The translations under genes and the position numbers were made by a program. Below the pieces are notes generated by a model that was not told the DNA's origin, searched no databases, and saw nothing but the letters and a program-made list of their open reading frames with translations. DNA of 43,567 nt from JBGPYB01 sp041493035 (lineage in GTDB: Bacteria; Acidobacteriota; Vicinamibacteria; Fen-336), in assembly GCA_041493035.1 (NCBI GenBank), contig JBGPYB010000019.1, forward strand, positions 1 through 43,567, given 5' to 3'. Positions 16,798 to 24,108 of the stretch are shown in pieces; position 1 is the first letter of the stretch; the number at the start of each line of letters is the position of its first letter.

Positions 16798-17463
16798 GTG
16801 ACGGGCGGGCAGCCTTCGGCCGACGAGCTCTTGACGGTGGCCATCGTCGAAGACGACCGGACCATGCGCGAGGCGCTCGCGGAGCTGATCGACGGCACGC
16901 CTGGCTACCGCTGCGTGGGGCGGTACGGATCGGTAGAGGAGGCCCTTTCGGTCCTGCGTGGCCGGGGTCCCCGCGTGGTGCTCCTCGACGTCAACCTGCC
17001 CGGCATTCCCGGCTCGCAGGGGGCGCGCTTGCTGAGAGAGCGGTGTCCTGGTACCGAAGTGCTCATGCTGACCGTCTACGCCGACCAGGCGCGTGTTTTT
17101 GAATCGATCTGCAACGGCGCCGTCGGATACCTGCTCAAGAAGACGCCGCCCAGGAAGCTGCTCGACGGCATCCGCGAGGCCGCGACAGGCGGCGCGCCGA
17201 TGTCTCCGGAGATCGCGCGCCGCGTGGTGACCCTCTTCCGCAAGACCGCCAGTCCCGAGCCCCCCGGCGAGCCCCTCACCTCCCAGGAGTTGCGCCTCTT
17301 GCAGCTCCTCTCCGAGGGCCACAGCTACCAGGCCGCCGGGGAACGACTGGAAGTCAGCGTCAACACCGTGCGGAGCTACATCCGCAACATCTACGAGAAG
17401 TTGCACGTACATTCGAAGTCCGAGGCGGTGGGCAAGGCGTTGCGCCAAGGCCTGATCGCCTAG
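16798..17463 (+). CDS. NarL/FixJ-family response regulator (REC-LuxR HTH)
   Basis: A 221-residue regulator from a GTG start. The receiver domain spans about 13-130, with acidic pocket E18-D19-D20 (VEDD), phosphoacceptor D64 (LLDVNLPG), T92 (LMLTVYAD) and K114/K115 (YLLKKTPP). The LuxR-type HTH spans about 153-213: LTSQELRLLQLLSEGHSYQ, then AAGERLEVSVNTVRSYIRN and IYEKLHVHSKSEAV. All signalling residues are intact. It is the cognate partner of the kinase directly upstream and is followed 72 bases later by the secreted RCC1/Ig gene. It probably controls that cluster and itself, binding as a dimer after phosphorylation. Confidence 0.95.
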   Translation: MTGGQPSADELLTVAIVEDDRTMREALAELIDGTPGYRCVGRYGSVEEALSVLRGRGPRVVLLDVNLPGIPGSQGARLLRERCPGTEVLMLTVYADQARVFESICNGAVGYLLKKTPPRKLLDGIREAATGGAPMSPEIARRVVTLFRKTASPEPPGEPLTSQELRLLQLLSEGHSYQAAGERLEVSVNTVRSYIRNIYEKLHVHSKSEAVGKALRQGLIA

Positions 17464-17468
17464 GCGCT

Positions 17469-17510
17469 CTCCCGCGGGCGCGCCCCGCATGTTCATGTCT
17501 GCCGCGGGAG
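17469..17510 (+). terminator. Long-loop hairpin after the response regulator, containing the second CATG palindrome
   Basis: CTCCCGCGG (17469-17477) pairs perfectly with CCGCGGGAG (17502-17510) across a 24-base loop. The loop holds GCATG-TT-CATGT (17487-17498). No T-run follows, so if it is a terminator it is not of the simple intrinsic type. It could instead be an operator region for the gene at 17536. It lies between the regulator stop (17461-17463) and the RCC1/Ig start. Confidence 0.4.
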
Positions 17511-17535
17511 CGGCCTTGGCTGCTACCTTCCGGCC

Positions 17536-20500
17536 ATGCTCCCGCCTCGTCGGCGAACGCCCCGGTTCCGAGGTTGCGTCCGGCTCACCGGGACCACCTT
17601 CGCAGCTCTGGCTCTGATCCTCGTGCCTTGCGCCCATCAAGAGGTGTCAGCACAGTCACTCGATTCCATCGCCGTGACTCCGACCGACCCCACCATCGAC
17701 GTCGGCCAGAACCAAAGGTTCACGGCCACCGGGACCTTCAGCGACGGATCGACGCGGGTACTTTCCGGCAGCCCGCTGGCGGGTGGGGACCACCATTCAT
17801 GCGCGTTGATCGCCGACGGGACGGTGCAATGCTGGGGATGGAATCAGTACGGGCAGCTTGGGAACGGCCTCAACACCGATTCCCCCGTCCCCGTACCAGT
17901 CAGTGGGATCACGAACGCCACGGCCATTGCGGCAGGCCTTGCGCATACGTGTGCGCTGCTGGCCGACGGGCGGGTCGAGTGCTGGGGATTCAACGAAGAC
18001 GGCCAACTGGGAAACGGCTTGACCACCGATTCGCCGACCCCGGTTGTGGTCAACAACATCGCGAATGCAACGGCAGTCACTGCAGGCTACGGCCACACGT
18101 GCGCGCTGCTCGGCAACGGGTCGGTCTGGTGCTGGGGGGCGGATGGCATCGGCCAGCTCGGGAACGGGTCCGGCGACGACAACGTCGGCTCGCTGACACC
18201 GGTCCAGGTCGTCGGCATCAGCAACTCGGTCGCCATTGCGAGCGGTGGTTGGGACCACACCTGCGCGCTGGGGGCGGACGGATCGGTTTGGTGCTGGGGG
18301 GCGAATGATGCCGGACAGCTCGGCATTGCCCGTATCTCCACGCTGCGATCCCAGGCGACTCAGGTCGTCGGCCTGAGTGGCGCCACGGCCATTTCCGTTG
18401 GCTACAGTAACTCCTGCGCGCTGCTGGCCGATGGGTCCGTCCAGTGCTGGGGGGCCGACGAAAGCGGCCAGATCGGCGATGGCGGGACGACCCCGATCCC
18501 GTACACGACACCCCAGGCCGTATCCGGGATTTCCAACGCCAGGGCCATCACGACCGGCTACGCCCACAGTTGCGCGTTGCTCAGGGACGACACGATCAAG
18601 TGCTGGGGAGCGTATGGAGTGGACTACTGGGGCCAGGTCGGTGACGGCGGCGATACGGGTGCGGTCGCTCCCGTCTCCGTCTCTGGGGTCACCGATGGCA
18701 TGGCCATCGAGGCCGGCGACGATCACACCTGCGTGGTGCGCGCGGACAGCTCGGTGTGGTGCTGGGGGCTGAACGACTATGGCCAGTTGGGCGATCGCAG
18801 CGGGATCAACGCGCCCAGCCCGGTCGCGGCAATCGGAGTCCCCTCCGTCACCACCCTTCGATGGGCCAGTAGCTCCGAAACCGTGGCGCCCGTCACGCAG
18901 AACGGTGTAGCCCTGGGCCTCATTTCGGGACGGACCGAGATCTCGGCCACGGCGAACGGCATCACAGGCCAGACCCTGCTCACGGTCGGTTCTCCAGGGC
19001 CCGGCCCGACGTCGACCTTCCTTCAAGCGATCCCGGATCTCGCAGCCCTAGGCCAGCCGGTCAGCTTCCTCGCACAGGTGAGCGGCGGCAATCCCACCGG
19101 CACCGTGGACGTTTTCGAGGGCGCGACCCTCCTCGGCAGCGGCACGTTGAGCGGCGGCGTGACGAGCTTCACCACGAGCGCGCTGGCCCTCGGCAGCCAT
19201 CAGGTCACGGCCCACTACAACGGCGATGCCGGCAACGCGGCGAGCGACTCGGCGGCGGTCACGGCCAAGATCACCAACGCCGTCGATCTCGCGGTGACGA
19301 TGGCCGCCAGGCCCACGGCCGGCAGCGTCAACCAGCCCCTGGTCTATACGATCACCGTGACCAACAACAGCGCTTTCGGCGCGACCGGAGTCCAGCTCAA
19401 CCACAGCCTGCCCAGCGCGGCCACGTTCAACAACATCGTCACCACGTCCCAGGGAACCTGCGGGCTGCTCAATCCGACGCTCCTGCGCTGCGATCTGGGC
19501 GCGCTCCCGGCCACCAGGCAGGCTGTGGTCAATGTGACGGTCACGCCCACGGCGAGCGTGGCCCTCACGAGCACGACCAACGTCTTCGGCGCCGAAGCCG
19601 ATCTCGTTCTGGCCAACAACGCGGCGACGGTGACGACCTTGATCGACGCGACGTTGATCTTGGCTCCGATCTACACGCAGGGCGCCAGCTACCGCATCGT
19701 GCCGGCTGTCCCCATCCTCTCGCCGATCTACACCCAAGGTGCGAGCTACCGGATTATCCCGCCGACACCGACCCTGTCGCCCATCTTCACCCAAGGGGCT
19801 AGCTATAGGATCGTCCCGCCGGCGCTGACACTCGCCCCGATCTACACGCAGGGGGCGAGCTACTCCATCGCGTCCAACACGCCGGCCGGCCCCAACCAGA
19901 CCGTGGCTCTCCCCGGGGGCGTGACCGTCACGTTCGCCAACGTCTCCGTCCCAGGGAACACCACCATTGTTCCCATACCCCCGAGCCTGGCCGGAACGCT
20001 TCCCGGAGGGTTCGCGGTCTTCGGCAACCTGGCGTTCGAGGTCACGACCACCGCGACCGTGAGCGGGCCGATCATTCTGACCTTCGTCGTGCCGTCGGCC
20101 GCCGACCCGCTGACCTTCGCGACCCTGCGCGTCCTTCACGGCGAGGGCGGAGCGTTTGTCGATCGGACGGTGCTGGCACCGTCAACGCCCGCACCGGACT
20201 TCCCGACGCACAGGATCAGGGCCCGCGTCCCCTCCCTAAGCCCCTTCGTCATCGCGCAGATCATGAGCCATCCTCCCGTGGCCCAGTGCCGCGACGCCGT
20301 GCTGGCCGCGAACGGAGCCTGCCAGGCCAACGTTGGCGCCGCCGACGTCGACGCCGGCTCGTTCGACCCCGACCCGGGCGACGTCATCACGAGGGTCCTC
20401 GATACCTACGGGCCGTTGGGCCTGGGTCCGCACAGCGTGACATTGACGGTGACGGACGGATCCGGTGCGTCGAGCAGTTGCCCCGCCACGGTCACGGTGC

Positions 20501-21228
20501 GCGACATGACGCCTCCCACGCTCGTGTGCCCGGCCAACGTCACGGCGGAGTTCACCGACGCCCTGGGCGCCGCCGTGGCAATCGGGCCGCCCGCGACCGC
20601 CGACAACTGCTCGTCCACCACCGTCACGCCGAACCCGGTATCGGGAAGCGTCTTCCCAATCGGGTCGACGGCCGTCACGTGGACGGCGGCCGATCCGTCG
20701 GGAAACGTCGCGACCTGCCGATCGACCGTCGTCGTGGTCGGCGCCCTCGGCGTCAAAGGCGACGTACTGGCCGACCAGAAGGCACTCCGCGCCGGCCTGC
20801 CGCGCAGCGCGGTGCGCACCGGACTGGACCTGGCGGCCGGTCTTCTCCAGGCCTCGATCGACGCGCGACTCTGGATCGACCAGACCCACCCGCGTCCCGC
20901 CACAGGCAACGGCGCCTTCGTGCTGGAGCGAGACAGCGTGGCCACCCTGCTAGCCGTGATCCAGGTGGTCCGGAGGGCGGGCGACGTTCCTGTGGCAGCC
21001 AGCACTCTGGCTGCCTTCGTCGAGCGGATCACCCGCTCGGATCGGCTGCTCGCGCAGGTGGCCATCGACGATGCGACCGCACGGCACGGGCGTGCGTCCG
21101 ACATCGCGCGGGCTCGCGCGAAGTTGGCGGATGGTGATCTGGAAGCAAGCCACGACCGGGCCGACCGGGCGATCGACCGCTATCGTGAGGCCTGGGCGCT
21201 GGCGCAGAAGGCCGTGACGGGCAAGTGA
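17536..21228 (+). CDS. Large secreted multidomain protein: RCC1 propeller inside a Big2 Ig domain, DUF11, novel repeats, HYR
   Basis: A 1230-residue exported protein. It has a signal peptide (about 1-39, cleavage near VSA-Q). Residues 40-78 are the first half of a bacterial Ig (Big2) domain (SIAVTPTDPTIDVGQNQRF). Seven RCC1 blades (about 79-435) follow, each with a Cys pair in the pattern HxCAL..DGxxxCWGxNxxGQLG. At about 440-485 the Big2 domain resumes (RWASSSETVAPVTQNGVALG). Next come an Ig-like domain (about 490-575), a DUF11 domain (about 580-705), four 19-residue repeats (710-785), a beta domain (about 790-905), two HYR-like domains (about 910-1070) and a helical tail (about 1071-1230). 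There is no sortase, PEP-CTERM or other obvious anchor. It is probably a surface or extracellular binding protein. The next gene starts 13 bases downstream. Confidence 0.92.
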   Translation: MLPPRRRTPRFRGCVRLTGTTFAALALILVPCAHQEVSAQSLDSIAVTPTDPTIDVGQNQRFTATGTFSDGSTRVLSGSPLAGGDHHSCALIADGTVQCWGWNQYGQLGNGLNTDSPVPVPVSGITNATAIAAGLAHTCALLADGRVECWGFNEDGQLGNGLTTDSPTPVVVNNIANATAVTAGYGHTCALLGNGSVWCWGADGIGQLGNGSGDDNVGSLTPVQVVGISNSVAIASGGWDHTCALGADGSVWCWGANDAGQLGIARISTLRSQATQVVGLSGATAISVGYSNSCALLADGSVQCWGADESGQIGDGGTTPIPYTTPQAVSGISNARAITTGYAHSCALLRDDTIKCWGAYGVDYWGQVGDGGDTGAVAPVSVSGVTDGMAIEAGDDHTCVVRADSSVWCWGLNDYGQLGDRSGINAPSPVAAIGVPSVTTLRWASSSETVAPVTQNGVALGLISGRTEISATANGITGQTLLTVGSPGPGPTSTFLQAIPDLAALGQPVSFLAQVSGGNPTGTVDVFEGATLLGSGTLSGGVTSFTTSALALGSHQVTAHYNGDAGNAASDSAAVTAKITNAVDLAVTMAARPTAGSVNQPLVYTITVTNNSAFGATGVQLNHSLPSAATFNNIVTTSQGTCGLLNPTLLRCDLGALPATRQAVVNVTVTPTASVALTSTTNVFGAEADLVLANNAATVTTLIDATLILAPIYTQGASYRIVPAVPILSPIYTQGASYRIIPPTPTLSPIFTQGASYRIVPPALTLAPIYTQGASYSIASNTPAGPNQTVALPGGVTVTFANVSVPGNTTIVPIPPSLAGTLPGGFAVFGNLAFEVTTTATVSGPIILTFVVPSAADPLTFATLRVLHGEGGAFVDRTVLAPSTPAPDFPTHRIRARVPSLSPFVIAQIMSHPPVAQCRDAVLAANGACQANVGAADVDAGSFDPDPGDVITRVLDTYGPLGLGPHSVTLTVTDGSGASSSCPATVTVRDMTPPTLVCPANVTAEFTDALGAAVAIGPPATADNCSSTTVTPNPVSGSVFPIGSTAVTWTAADPSGNVATCRSTVVVVGALGVKGDVLADQKALRAGLPRSAVRTGLDLAAGLLQASIDARLWIDQTHPRPATGNGAFVLERDSVATLLAVIQVVRRAGDVPVAASTLAAFVERITRSDRLLAQVAIDDATARHGRASDIARARAKLADGDLEASHDRADRAIDRYREAWALAQKAVTGK
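19663..19890 (+). repeat. Four tandem 57-bp (19-residue) repeats
   Basis: The encoded unit is (A/S)PI(Y/F)TQGASY(R/S)I followed by a variable Pro-rich octet, four times in phase without gaps, beginning at residue 710 of the secreted protein. The DNA copies differ at many third positions (for example GGCGCCAGCTAC, GGTGCGAGCTAC, GGGGCTAGCTAT). The duplication is therefore not recent and the protein sequence appears to be under selection. I do not recognise this repeat from a named family. Confidence 0.85.
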
Positions 21229-21241
21229 AGTGGAGGAGACC

Positions 21242-22513
21242 ATGAAGTCGTCCATGATGACGTTGGCCGCCCTGATGCTGGCCGTGAGCGTCGGCGCTGA
21301 AGTGATCGACAGCGGGAGCACCGGCACTGACCTCGTCTTTCACGCCGGGCTGGGCCGGGCGTTCAGCGACGTGCCACCGGGAACTGTCTTCGCCTGCACC
21401 GGTCCGCCACTCTCGCCCGACACCTGCATTGTCACCGTCCCGCTGCGCGAGCCCCCGAATCACGTCTTCAATTTCACAGCCATGACGGTCGATAGCAGCG
21501 TGGAAGTCCGGTTCAGGAGAAATGCCGCCAACACGCCGGTATTCCTCCTAGTGAAGGGCGATGTCGTGATCAACGGCCTTGTTTCTGTTAATGGGGAACA
21601 AGGCGGTTCCACAGGGTCGATCGCAGCGCAAGGCGGACCGGGAGGCTTCAGCGGCGGCCTCAGTGCGGGGGGTGTGGGTCTTGCCGCGTCCGTCGGTGGG
21701 GCAGGTAGCGGTCCTGGCGGCGCCCTCGGCAGCAGCGACCGTGAGATCGGTGGTGATGGCGTCTTTGTGAGCAACTCAGATACCGTGCCACTGATCGGCG
21801 GCTCGGGTGGTGGCTCAGGACATCTGCTCAACGGGGGCGGCGGAGCCGGCGCGATCCTGATTGCAGCCGGAGGCACCATCGACCTCAGCACCACCGCAAC
21901 CCCGAACACCAAACTCGCCGTCACTGCACTCGGGGGCTTCGGGAAGGGTGGTGTTGGAGGCGGAGGCTTCGGAAGCAACGGAGCCATTCGACTGGTGGCG
22001 ACGCTCATCAAGGGAAACACCCGCGTGCGGGCCGCCAATGGCAGCTCTCGGGATGGGGCTGTGCGAGTCGACACCCCGCCCGGTGGTATGCAGTGGGTCG
22101 GGAGCAGCGAGCCGCCGGCCACGTTCAACCCGCCGGGACAGCCGATCGCGATCTTCCCGCCCATCATGCCCGCGCTGCGCATCGTGTCGATCGGTGGCGT
22201 GGCGCTGCCCGCCCAGCCAACAGCCGATGCTGCGACACCGGACCTCGCGCTCCCGACCGACTTCGTGAATCCGGTCAGCGTGATTGTCGAGGCGACGCAC
22301 GTTCCCGACGGCACGCTGGTGAAGGTGATCGCGAGCCCGCAATTCGGGGCGGGGGACAGGGTGATCTCGGCGCCGACGGCCTTGACGGGTCCGTCGCCGT
22401 GCAGCGCCGATCCCACGAGCCAGTGCATGCAGGCGACGGTGGCCGTGACGCTGCCGCCCACCGGCGTCGGCATCATCAGCGCCCTCATCGACTCGGTGGT
22501 GGCCGTGCCATGA
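21242..22513 (+). CDS. Secreted glycine-rich protein of unknown function
   Basis: A 423-residue exported protein. ATG 21242 is chosen because GGAGGAG lies four bases before it; a GTG at 21230 lacks a ribosome site. The signal peptide is MKSSMMTLAALMLAVSVGA. Residues about 20-110 are beta-rich and include FRRNAANTPVFLLVKGDVVINGL (split here across the motif), a pattern seen in predicted beta-helix proteins. Residues about 110-245 are dominated by Gly (GGSGGGSGHLLNGGGGAGA), suggesting a repetitive beta-roll or loop-rich surface. The C-terminal part (about 285-423) is a separate beta domain with a Cys pair (SPCSADPTSQC). It sits between the RCC1/Ig gene and the sulfatase and overlaps the latter by four bases. 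No enzyme motif is visible. Confidence 0.85.
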   Translation: MKSSMMTLAALMLAVSVGAEVIDSGSTGTDLVFHAGLGRAFSDVPPGTVFACTGPPLSPDTCIVTVPLREPPNHVFNFTAMTVDSSVEVRFRRNAANTPVFLLVKGDVVINGLVSVNGEQGGSTGSIAAQGGPGGFSGGLSAGGVGLAASVGGAGSGPGGALGSSDREIGGDGVFVSNSDTVPLIGGSGGGSGHLLNGGGGAGAILIAAGGTIDLSTTATPNTKLAVTALGGFGKGGVGGGGFGSNGAIRLVATLIKGNTRVRAANGSSRDGAVRVDTPPGGMQWVGSSEPPATFNPPGQPIAIFPPIMPALRIVSIGGVALPAQPTADAATPDLALPTDFVNPVSVIVEATHVPDGTLVKVIASPQFGAGDRVISAPTALTGPSPCSADPTSQCMQATVAVTLPPTGVGIISALIDSVVAVP

Positions 22514-23979
22514 GGTGCGCCGGAGCCCTGGTTCTTGTTGTTTGCGGGGCTGTCTCTCTGCCCGCACAGGAGAAACGGCCCAACATCGTCTTCATGCTCA
22601 CGGACAACGTCGGCTATGGCGAACTGGGCGTCTATGGGGGGGGCATCCTGCGCGGGGCGCCCACGCCGCGCATCGACAGGCTCGCCAGCGAGGGGATGCG
22701 CCTGCTCAACTTCAACGTCGAGGCTCAGTGCACCCCCTCCCGCTCCGCGTTGATGACCGGCCGCTTTTCCATCCGATCCGGAACGTACCAGGTCCCTCAA
22801 GGGGGCTCCCCGGAAGGGCTGACGCAGTGGGAGGTCACGATCGCCGAGCTTCTGTCGGCGCAGGGCTATGCGACGGGCACGTGGGGGAAGTGGCATCTGG
22901 GCAGCACTGAGGAGCGGCTGCCGACGCACCAGGGCTTCGACGAGTGGTTCGGTATCCCACGAAGCTACACCGAGGCCCTGTGGTCGTACTCGAACGAGAC
23001 GAACAGCCTCTGGCCGTCGGTCGGCGCGAAGCAGGGCTGGAACGCGGATATCGCTCCGCCCGAACCGATCTACGAAGCGCGCAAGGGTGAGAAGGCCCGG
23101 AAGGTCGCGGACCTGGACGTGGCGCGTCGGCGAGGCATGGAAGCGGAGATCACGACCCGTGCGGTCGAGTTCATCGGGCGGCACGCGAAGGCCGGTAAAC
23201 CGTTCTTTGCCTACGTCTCGTTCTCGCTTCTTCACCAGCCCACGCTCCCGAATCCGGAGTTCGCCGGCAAGACCGGCAATGGGGACTGGGCCGATTGCCT
23301 CGCCGAGATGGACCATCGCACGGGTCAGGTCCTGGATGCGATCAAGGATGCAGGCATCGAAGGCAACACCGTCGTCATCTTCGCCAGCGACAACGGCCCG
23401 GAGGACACCCATCCCTGGGAGGGCGACAGCGGTCCGTGGCGCGGCTCGTATTTCACGGCCATGGAGGCCTCCCTTCGCGCGCCGTTCATCATCCGATGGC
23501 CGGGCCGAGTGCCGGCGGGCATCATCAGCAATGAGATCGTGCACATCACGGATCTCTACACGACCCTTGCGCGCGTCGGCGGAGCCGAGGTCCCGAAGGA
23601 TCGCCCCATTGATGGCGTGGACCAGATGGACTTCTTCCTCGGCAAACAGGCGACATCCAACCGCGAAGGCTTCCCCGCTTACGTGGCCGACCGGCTGTCC
23701 GCCGTCAAGTGGCGGAACTGGAAGATGCACCTGATCTGGCAGGAGACCGGCTACGACCCGCCGCAGAAGCTCCCGCTGCCGAAGATCATCAACCTCCTGA
23801 CCGACCTGAAGGAACAGCGCGACGTGCTGATCCACAACAGCTGGGTCACCCATCCGATGATGAAGATCGTCGGTGATCTCGAGGCGAGCCTGAAGAAGTG
23901 GCCGCCGATAAGGCCTGGCACGCCCGACCCGTACGCCCCCCCCGCGCATGAAGAGGGTCCGCCGCCTCATCGCCGCTGA
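22510..23979 (+). CDS. Exported Cys-type sulfatase (arylsulfatase family S1)
   Basis: A 489-residue enzyme predicted to hydrolyse sulfate esters after export (signal MRCAGALVLVVCGAVSLPA). The modification site is C74-T-P-S-R (QCTPSRSALMTGR); C74 would be converted to formylglycine. Metal and substrate residues include D32 in FMLTDNVGYGELG, GKWHLG near 122 and ASDNGPEDTHPWEGDSG near 295-310. The second residue of the usual DD pair is Asn, which I know from other members of this arylsulfatase subgroup. ATG 22510 overlaps the upstream stop (ATGA), so it is coupled to the Gly-rich gene. The only FGE-fold gene in the window (1773-2402) lacks the copper cysteines, so the activating enzyme is probably elsewhere. 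Substrate unknown; a sulfated polysaccharide would fit the upstream sensor. Confidence 0.94.
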   Translation: MRCAGALVLVVCGAVSLPAQEKRPNIVFMLTDNVGYGELGVYGGGILRGAPTPRIDRLASEGMRLLNFNVEAQCTPSRSALMTGRFSIRSGTYQVPQGGSPEGLTQWEVTIAELLSAQGYATGTWGKWHLGSTEERLPTHQGFDEWFGIPRSYTEALWSYSNETNSLWPSVGAKQGWNADIAPPEPIYEARKGEKARKVADLDVARRRGMEAEITTRAVEFIGRHAKAGKPFFAYVSFSLLHQPTLPNPEFAGKTGNGDWADCLAEMDHRTGQVLDAIKDAGIEGNTVVIFASDNGPEDTHPWEGDSGPWRGSYFTAMEASLRAPFIIRWPGRVPAGIISNEIVHITDLYTTLARVGGAEVPKDRPIDGVDQMDFFLGKQATSNREGFPAYVADRLSAVKWRNWKMHLIWQETGYDPPQKLPLPKIINLLTDLKEQRDVLIHNSWVTHPMMKIVGDLEASLKKWPPIRPGTPDPYAPPAHEEGPPPHRR

Positions 23980-24081
23980 AAGGAGAATCGATGCCATCCA
24001 GGACTCGATGCTGCGGGGAAAGTTGTGGCCCTGGCCTACAAGTCTAACGGCCAGAGCGCGCGGGCGAAGAAGGTCAAGTAG
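23980..24081 (+). pseudogene. Possible gene scar downstream of the sulfatase
   Basis: A strong Shine-Dalgarno (AAAGGAGAA, 23979-23987) precedes ATG 23991 with good spacing, but the frame stops after 18 codons. In another frame, 24022-24081 encodes VVALAYKSNGQSARAKKVK then TAG, which looks like a normal protein C-terminus. One frameshift would join the two into about 30 residues. This is best explained as the remains of a deleted third or fourth operon gene. It could also be meaningless. Confidence 0.3.
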
Positions 24082-24108
24082 TCTTCCTTCCCAGGGCGCC
24101 CTGAGACC

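Noticed and set aside
22510..23979. Lipoprotein signal in the sulfatase (LVVC near residue 12)
   Set aside because: The residue before Cys is Val, outside the usual lipobox, and the hydrophobic region continues past it; a Sec signal fits better.
21460..23997. An 845-codon minus-strand frame opposite the Gly-rich and sulfatase genes
   Set aside because: It spans two well-supported plus-strand genes; Pro- and Arg-rich runs mirror Gly- and codon-bias patterns of the real strand.
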